Of a stretch of DNA of 64,000 nucleotides, positions 36,730 through 45,196 are shown one piece after another (the first letter of the stretch is position 1; each line of letters opens with the position of its first letter). The notes beneath the pieces were generated by a model, which saw nothing but the letters and a program-made list of their open reading frames with translations, was not told the origin of the DNA and searched no databases. A program made the translations under genes and the position numbers. The DNA is taken from assembly GCA_963762885.1 (NCBI GenBank), contig CAVXNH010000072.1:39361-103360 (forward strand), read 5' to 3'. The DNA is from JASHVB01 sp963762885 (GTDB lineage: Bacteria > Pseudomonadota > Alphaproteobacteria > Acetobacterales > Acetobacteraceae).

Positions 36730-37827
36730 TTACGCAGCACGTTCCGGAAACAGCCCGCGCAGCCCTTCGACGCTGGCGTCGCAGCGGCCGCGTTCAGTGA
36801 TCAGGCCGGTCACCAGCCGGGCAGGGGTCACGTCGAATGCCGGGTTCGCCGCATCGCTCTCCAGCGGCACCACCCGCACCGTCGTCACCAACCCGTCCGC
36901 CGTGCGGCCAGTCACGTCGGTGACCTCCGCCCCGCTGCGTTCTTCGATGGGAATCTCCGCCAGACCGTCCGCCAGCGTCCAGTCGATCGTGGACGAGGGC
37001 ACCGCCGCCCAGAACGGCACGTCATTGTCGCGCGCGGCCAGCGCCTTGAGATAGGTGCCGATCTTGTTGGCCACGTCACCGGCCCGCGTCACCCGGTCGG
37101 CGCCGACGATCGCCAGATCGACCTCGCCGTGCTGCATCAGGTGACCGCCGGCGTTGTCCGCCACCACGGTGTGCGGCACGCCGTGCTTGCCGAGTTCCCA
37201 GGCGGTGAGCGCCGCGCCTTGGTTCCGCGGCCGCGTCTCGTCCACCCAGACATGCAGGTCCAGGCCGGCATTGTGCGCCATGTAGATCGGCGCCAGCGCG
37301 GTGCCCCAATCGACCGTCGCGAGCCAGCCGGCGTTGCAATGCGTCAGCACGTTGACGCGCGCGCCACCCTTGCGCGCCGCGGCGGCCTCGATCAGGGGAA
37401 GGCCGTGGCGGCCGATCGCCTCGCATTGCGCGACGTCCTCGTCGGCGATGGCGGCGGCCTCGGCATAGGCGACGGCGACGCGCTCGTTCGGGCGGGTGTT
37501 GCGCAGCCGGATCAGCATGCGGTCCAGCGCCCAGCGCAGGTTCACCGCGGTCGGGCGCGTGCCGGCCAGCAGGGCGGCGTCGCGTTCCATCGCCTCGGTG
37601 GACGCGTCGGCGCGCAATGCCAGGCACAGGCCATACGCCCCCAGCGCGCCGATCAGCGGAGCGCCGCGAGCCTGCATGGCGCGGATCGCATGCGCCGCGT
37701 GGTCCAGTTCGGTCAGGCGGAGGATCTCCAGCGCCCACGGCAGCCTCGTCTGGTCGATGATGTGCACCGGCCAGCCGTCCGCGCGGTCCACCCAAATGCT
37801 GCGATACGCCACGCCGTCGATCTTCAT
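36730..37827 (-). CDS. mtnA: S-methyl-5-thioribose-1-phosphate isomerase
   Basis: A 365-aa eIF2B-fold isomerase of the methionine salvage pathway, converting MTR-1-P to MTRu-1-P. Seen: IRAMQARGAPLIGALGAYGL (substrate-phosphate region), RPTAVNLRWALDRML, catalytic Cys in VNVLTHCNAGWLATVDWGTA, catalytic Asp in VDLAIVGADRVTRAGDVANK IGTY. ATG 37827 overlaps the UPF0262 stop (ATGA), giving an operon DUF983-UPF0262-mtnA. SpeD/SpeE elsewhere in the window make methylthioadenosine, the feed of this pathway. No mtnB/C/D or mtnP/N is in the window. Confidence 0.96.
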   Translation of the reverse strand: MKIDGVAYRSIWVDRADGWPVHIIDQTRLPWALEILRLTELDHAAHAIRAMQARGAPLIGALGAYGLCLALRADASTEAMERDAALLAGTRPTAVNLRWALDRMLIRLRNTRPNERVAVAYAEAAAIADEDVAQCEAIGRHGLPLIEAAAARKGGARVNVLTHCNAGWLATVDWGTALAPIYMAHNAGLDLHVWVDETRPRNQGAALTAWELGKHGVPHTVVADNAGGHLMQHGEVDLAIVGADRVTRAGDVANKIGTYLKALAARDNDVPFWAAVPSSTIDWTLADGLAEIPIEERSGAEVTDVTGRTADGLVTTVRVVPLESDAANPAFDVTPARLVTGLITERGRCDASVEGLRGLFPERAA

Positions 37828-38321
37828 CGCGCCGACACCCTCTGGTGCAGCACGCAGAGCAAGGTGAACAGGCGGCGGGCGGTCTCGAAGTCGATGTCGA
37901 TCTTGCCGTTCAGCCGTTCGCGCATCAGTTCGGCGCCTTCGTTGTGCAGGCCGCGGCGTCCCACGTCGATCGCCTGGATGCGTTCCATGCGGCCCTCCTG
38001 CACCGCCGTGATGTGGCTGTCCACCAGCATCTGATAGTCCTTCATCAGCGAGCGGAACGGCCCCAGTGCCAGGCCGATGGCGGCCAGCGGCACATCGTCG
38101 TCATGCCGGATGTCGAACAGCAGGCGCCCGTCGCGGATCGCCAGGTGCAGGGCGTAGGGGCCGTCGGCGTTGTCGGCGCGTTTTACCGCCTGCGGCATGA
38201 ACCGGTTGGCGGTCGCCAGATCGGCCACGGCCTGGGCGCGGTCGGCCTCGATCAGCGGGGGCAGGTTGCCGCCCGCGTCCTCCTCCAGGACCACCCGCGA
38301 CAGCCGAGCCTCGCCGGTCAT
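37824..38321 (-). CDS. UPF0262 family protein
   Basis: A 165-aa alphaproteobacterial protein of unknown function. The diagnostic C-terminal block is RIQAIDVGRRGLHNEGAELM RERLNGKIDIDFETARRLFT LLCVLH. Upstream are LLFDIRHDDDVPLAAIGLAL GPFRSLMKDYQMLVDSHITA. Its ATG overlaps the DUF983 stop and its stop overlaps the mtnA start, so translation is coupled on both sides. Confidence 0.92.
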   Translation of the reverse strand: MTGEARLSRVVLEEDAGGNLPPLIEADRAQAVADLATANRFMPQAVKRADNADGPYALHLAIRDGRLLFDIRHDDDVPLAAIGLALGPFRSLMKDYQMLVDSHITAVQEGRMERIQAIDVGRRGLHNEGAELMRERLNGKIDIDFETARRLFTLLCVLHQRVSAR

Positions 38322-38734
38322 GCTTCGTCGTCGGACTTCAGCATATTGAGCTTCAGCATCAGGCCGACGGTGGCGCCCTTGATCGGGCGCAGCAACCCGA
38401 CCGCCAGGAACGCTGTCAGGGGAAGGAAGATGACCGACAGCACCCAGGCCGGTGGGTCCTGCTCTCGTTGCAGGATCAGCATGGCGGGGATGACGATGTG
38501 GCCGACAATCAGAATGGTGAAATAGGGCGGTGCGTCGTCTGCGCGGGCGAGGCCGAGGGGGGCGCCGCAGTTCTGGCACTCCGGCACGACCCGGAGAAAA
38601 CCGTTGAACAGGTGGCTCTTGCCGCAGGCGGGGCAGCGGCCGAGGAAGCCTCGCCCGAGTGCGGTGCCGAGCGGCGGCAACGGCCAGGGCGGCAGCGTCG
38701 GCGTGCGGTCGGGCTGCCAGCGGATCGGGGGCAT
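38318..38734 (-). CDS. DUF983 family membrane protein
   Basis: 138 aa. Two CxxC pairs, CPACGKSHLFNGFLRVVPEC QNCGA, form a zinc-ribbon-like start, followed by two hydrophobic segments (FTILIVGHIVIPAMLIL and WVLSVIFLPLTAFLAVGLL). DUF983 proteins are short zinc-ribbon membrane proteins common in alphaproteobacteria, sometimes near cytochrome oxidase genes. ATG 38734 was chosen over 38803. First gene of the DUF983-UPF0262-mtnA operon. Confidence 0.88.
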   Translation of the reverse strand: MPPIRWQPDRTPTLPPWPLPPLGTALGRGFLGRCPACGKSHLFNGFLRVVPECQNCGAPLGLARADDAPPYFTILIVGHIVIPAMLILQREQDPPAWVLSVIFLPLTAFLAVGLLRPIKGATVGLMLKLNMLKSDDEA

Positions 38735-38850
38735 TGCGAGGGTATCCTTGCGCGGGGTGTGGGCGCGGGGCGGCACGATAGGCGATGCTGCGGTGCAACA
38801 CAAAATTGGGGTCGCTTGATCGCGCTGACCAGAGGAGTGAGACTGCCTCG

Positions 38851-39531
38851 ATGTCCCGTATTGTCGTTATCAATCCCAATTGCTCTTTGGCGTGTTCTGC
38901 GGGGATCGACGCCGCGCTGGCGCCGTTCCGGTTCCCGGGCGGGCCGGCATTCGAGGTGCTGACGTTGGCCGAGGGGCCGCCCGCCATTTACGACTGGCGC
39001 GACTGGCACGCGGTGGTGGGTCCGCTGTGCCGGCTGATAGAGCATGAGGCGGCGGATGGGTATGTGATCGCCTGCGCGTCGGACCCGGGGATTGAGGCGG
39101 CGCGCGCGGTGACGCGGCGGCCGGTGCTGGGGGTGTTCCGGTCGGCGGTGGCCGCGGCGGTGGCTCGGGCGGAACGGTTCGGGGTGATCGCGATCGTCGA
39201 TGCGTCGAAGGCTCGGCATCTGGCGGCGCTGCGGGCGATGGGGCTGGAGGCGCGGCTGGCCGCCGAGGTGGCGCTGAACGTCACGATGGAGACGTTGCTG
39301 GAGCCGTCCGCGGCGCGGGCGCGGCTGGTGGCGGCGGGGCGGGAGTTGGTGGCGGCGGGGGCCGGGACGATCGTGCTGGGCTGCACCGGGATGGCGCACC
39401 ACCGGGCGGCGGTGGAGGACGCGGCGGGCGTGCCGGTGATTGAGCCGTGCCAGGCCGCGGCGGGGCTGGCGCTGACACTAACCTCTCCCGCGAGAGCGGG
39501 AGAGGTCGATGGCGCGCAGCGCCGAGGGTGA
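38851..39531 (+). CDS. Aspartate/glutamate racemase family protein, repeat-derived tail
   Basis: About 226 aa, Asp/Glu/hydantoin racemase superfamily. MSRIVVINPNCSLACSAGID opens the fold. Two catalytic Cys candidates: ACASDPGIEAARAVTRRPVL G and IVLGCTGMAHHRAAVEDAAG. The gene then runs into a C-type repeat: the last residues TSPARAGEVDGAQRRG are its translation. AGGAG lies 13 bp before ATG 38851. It is divergent from DUF983 by about 115 bp. Substrate unknown; hydantoin racemase is a reasonable subfamily guess. Confidence 0.85.
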   Translation: MSRIVVINPNCSLACSAGIDAALAPFRFPGGPAFEVLTLAEGPPAIYDWRDWHAVVGPLCRLIEHEAADGYVIACASDPGIEAARAVTRRPVLGVFRSAVAAAVARAERFGVIAIVDASKARHLAALRAMGLEARLAAEVALNVTMETLLEPSAARARLVAAGRELVAAGAGTIVLGCTGMAHHRAAVEDAAGVPVIEPCQAAAGLALTLTSPARAGEVDGAQRRG

Positions 39532-39560
39532 GGGTGATCGGGTCGGCACGCTCTGCCTTG
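39481..39560. repeat. C-type half element at the racemase 3' end
   Basis: ACCTCTCCCGCGAGAGCGGG AGAGGTCGATGGCGCGCAGC GCCGAGGGTGAGGGTGATCG GGTCGGCACGC. CTA precedes it. It supplies the racemase stop. Confidence 0.85.
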
Positions 39561-39620
39561 CTTGCTTCCCGCATGGGAGCAGGCAGTGCGTGACATAACG
39601 ATGGATGCAATGCCCGGCAA

Positions 39621-40177
39621 TCAGGCACCAGCCTCGCATTGCATCCTCCGCACCGCGCGAGCCAGCAGCATCCTGTCATGAGCAAGGCCAATGATTTCCA
39701 CCACGCCATCGGCCCCCGGGCGATAAACGACCAGGTGCCGCGGGCGTGTTATACCAAGCGTCCTTGAGTCTGACCTTCGTCGTTGCCGGCCGCCCCCTCG
39801 TCATGGCCGGCCTTGTGCCGGCCATCCACGCCTTTTCCGTGACCTCCGCAGCAAAGGCGTGGATGGCCGGCACAAGGCCGGCCATGACGAGGGGGGCGGT
39901 CGGCGTCCTGCCGTAGGTCAGCTTCTGTGACGCTTGGTATTACCCGCTGCTCCCGTGCGACCAGATGACGTCCGAGCCGAAGCGGGTAGACACGAACGCC
40001 GGCAACCCTCGATACCTCCTGGGAACCGGGCCGCATCGGGGAGTCGCCCACAAGCGCAAACACGGAGCGCATCAACAGGTCGTAGCGTTCGGCAGCCTCA
40101 ACGCCGAACTGGCGGGCGCTCCGGAGCAGGATCCGGTCGATGTCGGCTTCGGCACCGGCGAGAAGCCGGTAAGTCAC
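39621..40177 (-). pseudogene. ParE-type toxin gene interrupted by a D element
   Basis: ATG 40177 overlaps the antitoxin stop (ATGA). The first part is MTYRLLAGAEADIDRILLRS ARQFGVEAAERYDLLM ... GVRVYPLRLGRHLVAREQRV. A 188-bp D element (39752-39939) plus a duplicated TTA intervenes; beyond it the frame reads TRPRHLVVYRPGADGVVEII GLAHDRMLLARAVRRMQCEA GA to TGA 39621. Removing element plus one TTA gives AREQRVTRPRHLVVY in frame and a 121-aa RelE/ParE toxin of normal size. As it stands the toxin would be truncated with an alien tail. Confidence 0.92.
39752..39939. mobile_element. D-type MITE-like element inside parE, TTA duplication
   Basis: 188 bp. Perfect 11-bp ends TACCAAGCGTC / GACGCTTGGTA, then roughly 48-bp imperfect arms (CTGACCTAC, GACGCCGACCGCCCCC), and an A core CTCGTCATGGCCGGCCTTGT GCCGGCCATCCACGCC. 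TTA at 39749-39751 and 39940-39942. No open frame encodes a transposase. Confidence 0.93.
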
Positions 40178-40464
40178 CGCCCGGGGTCGTCGTTCGCCAT
40201 CCGAGTGCGTAAGCGCGCCATCGCGGCTTCGTGGAGCACCTGGCTATCCTCCGGCGTGGCAACCATCGTAAAGCGCCTGGCGGCAACGTCAGCGTCGGCG
40301 CGTTCGACCATTGCGGCGATCTCGTGCTCTGCGTCCAGGTGGTCGGCGTAGAGTTGCGCAGCCTGCACCAGAAAATCGGCCTCGCTCCGGGCATGGCCCT
40401 CAGCAATCTGCCGGTCGATGATCCGCCTCAGGTCGTCCGGAAGTTGAACTTGCACGACACCCAT
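40174..40464 (-). CDS. ParD-like ribbon-helix-helix antitoxin
   Basis: 96 aa. MGVVQVQLPDDLRRIIDRQI AEGHARSEADFLVQAAQLYA DHLDAEHE fits an RHH DNA-binding dimer; the C-terminus (RFTMVATPEDSQVLHEAAMA RLRTRM) would wrap the toxin. ATG 40464 is preferred over 40539. It overlaps the parE start by 4 bp. Antitoxin-toxin operons of this type are usually autorepressed at a palindrome before the antitoxin. Confidence 0.8.
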   Translation of the reverse strand: MGVVQVQLPDDLRRIIDRQIAEGHARSEADFLVQAAQLYADHLDAEHEIAAMVERADADVAARRFTMVATPEDSQVLHEAAMARLRTRMANDDPGR

Positions 40465-40532
40465 GTGATCCTCCAATTGAGGCAGGATAGCAGAGTTCCC
40501 CGTTTGCCGCAGCCTAAAGTCGGTCCACGGCG

Positions 40533-41059
40533 TTTTCACCCTGAGTGAAACTGTGAGCCTCCTGTCATTGCGAGGCGCGCAACGGTCCCCGAGCTTGAGC
40601 CGGGCGGGGCAATCTACAGCCTGCCGAGCGGCCAGTGGTTCATCAGGCGGGGCACCACTGCTCGTGCGTTATTGTTGGCTGCTAAAACTGAGGTGGGCGA
40701 ACTGCGGATGCGGCGGAGGCCGTCTCGAACCGATCGACCCAACGGCTTGCGAACTCTATATTTCCACCTGCGAAGGTTCCGTCGCATGGAATCAAAGAAG
40801 TATTGGAACACAGATAAGAAGGGATGAACACGGATAAGTCCGGATGACCGATTTTGTGGGCCCGTGTGTGGCTCCACTCGTGGTACGGTTACCGAACATC
40901 CGCCCTTATCTGTGTGCATCCCTTCTTATCTGTGTTCCAATACTTCTTAAATCCGCGGCCAAACTCGGACGATCGGAGATTGCCGCCCGCCCCACGCTTC
41001 CGTCGCTGCGCGCCTCGTAATGACAGGTTGCTTCGCGGCATTTCCACTCAAGGTGAAAT
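40533..41059. repeat. Nested composite: B arms around an E hairpin
   Basis: Outer arms TTTTCACCCTGAGTGAAACT and its partner ending AAGGTGAAAT, then B arms CCTGTCATTGCGAGGCGCGC (40561-40580) and GCGCGCCTCGTAATGACAGG (41008-41027). Inside lies an E hairpin (40795-40948) with arms AAGAAGTATTGGAACACAGA TAAGAAGG. No gene is visible in the 644 bp between the antitoxin and the MBL gene. Confidence 0.7.
40795..40948. repeat. E-type hairpin, ACAGATAAGAAGGGATG family
   Basis: Left arm AAGAAGTATTGGAACACAGA TAAGAAGGGATGAACACGGA TAAG; right arm CTTATCTGTGTGCATCCCTT CTTATCTGTGTTCCAATACT TCTT. Contains the internal direct repeat ACAGATAAG/ACGGATAAG. Confidence 0.92.
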
Positions 41060-41108
41060 CGCTCTAACCGAAAACCTTGTTCATACGCAGGCGCCAGCGG
41101 ACTTCTGC

Positions 41109-41978
41109 TTACCGCACGAACTTGTAGTGGAACCGGTCGCCGTCTGCCTCCACCAGCCCGGTCGTCGGTGACGGGAAATGGATCGGCAGCACGAATGTGC
41201 CGGTCCCCGCCACATCCCCCAGGAACTTCCGCCGCGACACTGCCGCCTGCTTGGCGTCCCAATCGAAGATCGTGGACCAGTCCGGCTCGCGGCATTGCAG
41301 CGCGTGGTGCATCAGGTCGCCGGTTACCACCGCGCGCTGGCCGCCCGACTTGATGTTGACGCAGCAATGGCACGGCGCGTGGCCGGGAGTCGGCGTCAGC
41401 CACACCGTGTCGTCGAGCGTGTAGTCGTCATCCACCAGCAAGGCCTGGCCGGCTTCGACGATCGGCTCGCAGTTATAGCGCCAGACGTTGCCCGGCGGAT
41501 TGTCGCCACGCTGCGTCGCTGCCTCCCACGCCTGATATTCGCGCTTGTGGAACACGTATTTCGCGCGTGGGAAGGTCGGCACCCAGCGCCCATCGCGCAG
41601 CACCGTGTTCCAGCCGCAATGGTCGATGTGCAGATGGGTGCAGAACACGTAGTCGATCTTGTCGAACGCCAGGCCGGCGGCCTTGAATCCGTCGAGCCAG
41701 GGCTGCTTAGGAAAATCCATTGGCGCCGGGTAGCCCTTGTCCTCGCCGGTGCAGGTGTCCACCAGGATGGTGTGCTTCGGCGTGCGCACGACGAAGGTCT
41801 GGTAGGTGATAACCATGCGGCCGGACGCCGGGTCGAACACCACCGGATCGAGTTCCGCCAGGTAGCGCTTGCCGAGTTCCGGATCGTAGGCGGGGAACAT
41901 GTCCTCCGGCCGGCGCCACGGGCCGTCGCGCTCGATGATGCTGGTGATGGTGACGTCGCCGATTTTCAGAGTTTGCAT
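41109..41978 (-). CDS. MBL-fold metallo-hydrolase
   Basis: 289 aa. Metal motif CTHLHIDHCGWN (HxHxDH) at about residues 113-118, further ligands in GHAPCHCCVNIKSGGQRAVV TGDLMHH and LPIHFPSPTTGLVEADGDRF HY. Close in pattern to quorum-lactonase-like and N-acyl hydrolase-like members of the family. ATG 41978 was chosen over 41996 (MSLEND prefix). Last gene of the minus-strand catabolic run, separated from the amidohydrolase by an A hairpin. Confidence 0.9.
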   Translation of the reverse strand: MQTLKIGDVTITSIIERDGPWRRPEDMFPAYDPELGKRYLAELDPVVFDPASGRMVITYQTFVVRTPKHTILVDTCTGEDKGYPAPMDFPKQPWLDGFKAAGLAFDKIDYVFCTHLHIDHCGWNTVLRDGRWVPTFPRAKYVFHKREYQAWEAATQRGDNPPGNVWRYNCEPIVEAGQALLVDDDYTLDDTVWLTPTPGHAPCHCCVNIKSGGQRAVVTGDLMHHALQCREPDWSTIFDWDAKQAAVSRRKFLGDVAGTGTFVLPIHFPSPTTGLVEADGDRFHYKFVR

Positions 41979-41997
41979 GTCGTTCTCCAGGCTCACG

Positions 41998-42079
41998 CGT
42001 CATGCCGACGGAGGTCGGCATCCACGACTACACTTCGTGCACGGGAAGTCGTGGATGCCGACCTTCGTCGGCATGACGG
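41998..42079. repeat. A-type hairpin
   Basis: Arms CGTCATGCCGACGGAGGTCG GCATCCACGACT and AGTCGTGGATGCCGACCTTC GTCGGCATGACG, loop ACACTTCGTGCACGGGA. Lies between the amidohydrolase and MBL genes. Confidence 0.92.
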
Positions 42080-42092
42080 GATTGCCGCGGTT

Positions 42093-43136
42093 TCACAGAT
42101 CAAGCCGGTAGAAGCGCGCCGCGGTGCCGCTGAACAGGTGGGACTTTTCCGCCTCGCTTGCACCACGCGCCAGGATCTTGCACGCATTCCAGAACGGCGC
42201 GTAGGCGTACGAACCCTTGTCCACCGGGAAGTTGCTTTCGAACATGCAGCGCGCCGGGCCGAACGCCTCGATGCAGGTCTCGACATAGGGTTTCCACGCC
42301 GCGGCCAGCGTCTCCGACGACGGCGGCTCCGTCTGCTCGTGGAAATCGAAGCCGTTGATGCGCATCGCCATGCCGCCGAGCTTCACCACCACGTTCGGGC
42401 ACTGCGCCAGCGCGCGGATCGAATTCGACCAGGTCGCGAATACCGCGTCGCGCTTGCCGGCATAGACGCCGATGGCGAGCGGCCCGCCGACATGGTTCAA
42501 ACAGATCGGCGTGCCCGGGTACGCCTGCGCCAGCGCCGTAAGTTCGTCGATCTGCGGATGATACAGCCACGCATCGAAGCTCAAATTCAACGGCGCGAGC
42601 GCGGCAAATCCGTCGCGGAAGGCGCGATCGGCCAGCAGGCCCGGCGGCGGCGCGTAGGCGGGATTCATCAGCGTCTTGTCGCCGTCCCAGGCGGTGATGT
42701 GACGGATGCCGCGGAAGCGGTTGCCGCCGGCACGGATATGCGCCTCCAGCACCGGCGATACGCTGCTGCCGAGGCGGAGATCGGCATGGCCCACGATGCC
42801 GGCACAGATCTTCGTCTTGCCGTACTGCCCGGAGGCGCTCATCGCCGCGACGCCGTTGACGAATTCGGTCTCGCCGACCGGCTTCATGAACTCCGGGCCG
42901 CCGGCGCGGTGCATCGAGCGGCACTGCACGAACACGGTGGCGACGATGTTGTGGCCGCTGTTGGTGTCGGCCAGCAAATCGTCGAGCATGTAGCGCCAGC
43001 CGGGGCGTTCCCACAGATGGTGGTGCGGGTCGACGATCGGCAGCGCGGGTTCGAGGATCGTCTCGGTGCGCCGCGCCAGCCAGTCGTCGCGGACCGGCAG
43101 ATAGGGGCTGGGGGCTTGTGTTGTTGTGGCGCTCAT
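42093..43136 (-). CDS. Amidohydrolase-2 family protein
   Basis: 347-aa TIM-barrel hydrolase. IVDPHHHLWERPGWRYML carries the N-terminal metal His pair (D-x-H-x-H-type), then CRSMHRAGGPEFMKPVGETE F, RFRGIRHITAWDGD, TPICLNHVGGP and the C-terminal ARCMFESNFPVDKGSYAYAP. Relatives include lactone hydrolases and decarboxylases of the ACMSD group. In the minus-strand run downstream of HyuB, separated from it by a C element. Confidence 0.92.
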   Translation of the reverse strand: MSATTTQAPSPYLPVRDDWLARRTETILEPALPIVDPHHHLWERPGWRYMLDDLLADTNSGHNIVATVFVQCRSMHRAGGPEFMKPVGETEFVNGVAAMSASGQYGKTKICAGIVGHADLRLGSSVSPVLEAHIRAGGNRFRGIRHITAWDGDKTLMNPAYAPPPGLLADRAFRDGFAALAPLNLSFDAWLYHPQIDELTALAQAYPGTPICLNHVGGPLAIGVYAGKRDAVFATWSNSIRALAQCPNVVVKLGGMAMRINGFDFHEQTEPPSSETLAAAWKPYVETCIEAFGPARCMFESNFPVDKGSYAYAPFWNACKILARGASEAEKSHLFSGTAARFYRLDL

Positions 43137-43155
43137 GGGCGTTTCCTCTTTTTAA

Positions 43156-43309
43156 ACCTCTCCCGCGCTTCGCGCGGGAGAGGTCGCCGCGCAGCGGCGA
43201 GGGTGAGGGTGATCGGGTCGGCACACTACGCTCTACCTGCTACGTGCCGACCCGGTCGCCCTCACCCTCGCCGCTGCGCGTCTCGACCTCTCCCGCTCCC
43301 GCGGGAGAG
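43156..43309. repeat. C-type palindromic repeat, both arms
   Basis: Left ACCTCTCCCGCGCTTCGCGC GGGAGAGGTCGCCGCGCAGC GGCGAGGGTGAGGGTGATCG; right GTCGCCCTCACCCTCGCCGC TGCGCGTCTCGACCTCTCCC. A full element of two mirrored halves, each itself starting with a small hairpin, between the hyuB stop and the amidohydrolase start. Confidence 0.9.
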
Positions 43310-43314
43310 GTGTA

Positions 43315-44961
43315 CTAAGCGGCCTTCCCATCCGCAATGTCCGCCGCCACCGCCGCCGGATCGCGCGCCGCCGGATCGCCGTAGCCCGCGCCGCCGGCGG
43401 TCTGCACGATCACCCGATCGCCGGCCATCAATCGCGTTACCACCTTCGACGGTATTTCCTCCCGCGTGCCGTCGCGCCGCACGATCACCGACTGCGCACG
43501 CGCACCATCGCCGCCGCCGAACACGCCGCGCGCCTCGCTGAAATGCCGTTCGCCGCGATGGGTGAAGGTGACGTTGTCCACCAGCGCTTCGTATTCACGG
43601 ATCGTGCCCTGGCCGCCGCGATGTTTTCCGCCGCCGCCGGAGCCGGATCGTAACGCGACGCGATGCAGCCGCAGCGGCGTTTCCATTTCCATCGCCTCGG
43701 CTGGCAGGTTCATGCAGTTGGTCGCGTCGGTCTCGATCACATCCACGCCGTCCGCCTGCGCCGACGCGCCGCTGCCACTGGCGATCAGATCCCCCGTGAC
43801 GAAGTTGCCTCCCATCGGATGACGGCCGCCGAACGCCACCATCAGCATCTCGCCGGCCGAGGGCGCCGGTACCTTGTCGGGCAGCACCTCTGCGAGGGCG
43901 GAAATAATCGCGCCGGCGATGCGCTTGATCGTCGAGGTGCGCGCGTTCACTGGAGCAGGCTCGCGCGGGTTCACCAGGCTGCCCTCGGGCAGATGCAGCG
44001 AGATCGGCCGGAAGCAGCCGGCGTTGGTCGGAATCGCCGGATCGGTGAGCGCTCGGACCGCGAAGCATGCTGCCGCGAGCGAACCGGACGGCACGCAATT
44101 CATCGGTCCGCGCACCTGCGGACTGGTGCCGGAAAAATCGATATGGATCGAGGCGTCGCGCAGCGTCACCGCGACCTCGATACGGATCGGCTTGTCGAGC
44201 TCGATGCCGTCGTTGTCGAGCCAGTCGACGTAGCGGTAGGTGCCGGGCGGGATGCGTGCCAGCGCCTGGCGCGTCATCGTCTCCGAGCGTTGCAGCAATT
44301 CGTCGAAGATCGCGGTCAGCGCGTTATGGCCGTTGCGGTCCGCGAGTTCGGCGACGCGGCGGGCGCCGATGCGGCAAGCGGCGAGTTGCGCGTTGATGTC
44401 GCCCATCACCGTGTCGGGGATGCGCACGTTCTGCCGGATGATCGCCACCAGCGTGTCGTTCATTACGCCGGCGTCGCGCAGCTTCAGCGGCGGCAGGCGA
44501 AGACCCTCCTGGTAGATTTCCGTCGCGTTGGTCGGCACCGAGCCGGCCGACATGCCGCCCATGTCCTGGTGATGCGTCATCGCGGCGCTGAAGGCGATCA
44601 GCCGGCCCTGGTGCATGATCGGCTGGATCACAGCGATGTCGGGCAGATGCGTGCCGCCGGTATAGGGATCGTTGAGCAGGAAGGTGTCGTCCGGATGCAT
44701 GCGGTCGGGGGGAAACGTGTCGATGATCTTGCGCAGCACCGGGATCAGCGTCGCCAGATGGATCGGGATGGCGCAAGCCTGCGCCAGCGTCTGCCCGTCC
44801 AGGGTGAACAGGCCGGCCGACGCATCCAGGCCTTCCTTGACGATCGGCGAGAACGAACTGCGCAGCAGGGTCGATTGCATCTCATTGGCGATGCCTTCGA
44901 GTTTGTGGCGCGTCACTTCGACGGTGATGGGATCGAGCTGTGACGTTGCGGAGTTTTTCAT
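43315..44961 (-). CDS. hyuB: Hydantoinase B / N-methylhydantoinase (ATP-hydrolysing) subunit B
   Basis: 548-aa HyuB/oxoprolinase beta-type subunit. Seen: DPITVEVTRHKLEGIANEMQ STLLRSSFSPIVKEGLDASA GLFTLDG, PDDTFLLNDPYTGGTHLPDI AVIQPI, MTHHQDMGGMSAGSVPTNAT EIYQEGLRLPPLKL, and the glycine-rich GSGGGGKHRGGQGTIREYEA LVDN. Partner of HyuA at 45197. Together they hydrolyse cyclic amides such as hydantoins or 5-oxoproline with ATP. Full length. Confidence 0.95.
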   Translation of the reverse strand: MKNSATSQLDPITVEVTRHKLEGIANEMQSTLLRSSFSPIVKEGLDASAGLFTLDGQTLAQACAIPIHLATLIPVLRKIIDTFPPDRMHPDDTFLLNDPYTGGTHLPDIAVIQPIMHQGRLIAFSAAMTHHQDMGGMSAGSVPTNATEIYQEGLRLPPLKLRDAGVMNDTLVAIIRQNVRIPDTVMGDINAQLAACRIGARRVAELADRNGHNALTAIFDELLQRSETMTRQALARIPPGTYRYVDWLDNDGIELDKPIRIEVAVTLRDASIHIDFSGTSPQVRGPMNCVPSGSLAAACFAVRALTDPAIPTNAGCFRPISLHLPEGSLVNPREPAPVNARTSTIKRIAGAIISALAEVLPDKVPAPSAGEMLMVAFGGRHPMGGNFVTGDLIASGSGASAQADGVDVIETDATNCMNLPAEAMEMETPLRLHRVALRSGSGGGGKHRGGQGTIREYEALVDNVTFTHRGERHFSEARGVFGGGDGARAQSVIVRRDGTREEIPSKVVTRLMAGDRVIVQTAGGAGYGDPAARDPAAVAADIADGKAA

Positions 44962-45017
44962 GATTTGCGAACCGGACGGGGATATTCAGGCGCGGGCCGT
45001 GCGTGTGGGCTGGGCCT

Positions 45018-45148
45018 GCAAGCTTTTAACACGGAGGAAGATCGAGGACCACGGAGAACCACGGAGATAGTTTTACTGGCGCGCAGCGCCGCAGAAAGCC
45101 TCCGTGGTTCTCCGTGGTTCTCGATCTTCCTCCGTGTTAAAAGCTTGC
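45018..45148. repeat. E-type hairpin between hyuA and hyuB
   Basis: Arms of about 49 bp: GCAAGCTTTTAACACGGAGG AAGATCGAGGACCACGGAGA and the mirror ending CCTCCGTGTTAAAAGCTTGC. Contains direct repeats CCACGGAG. It separates two genes that are normally adjacent and translationally close. Confidence 0.95.
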
Positions 45149-45196
45149 TTACTGAAACGCGACGCACGATGTCGCATTGTGACCAATGTGCTGCGC

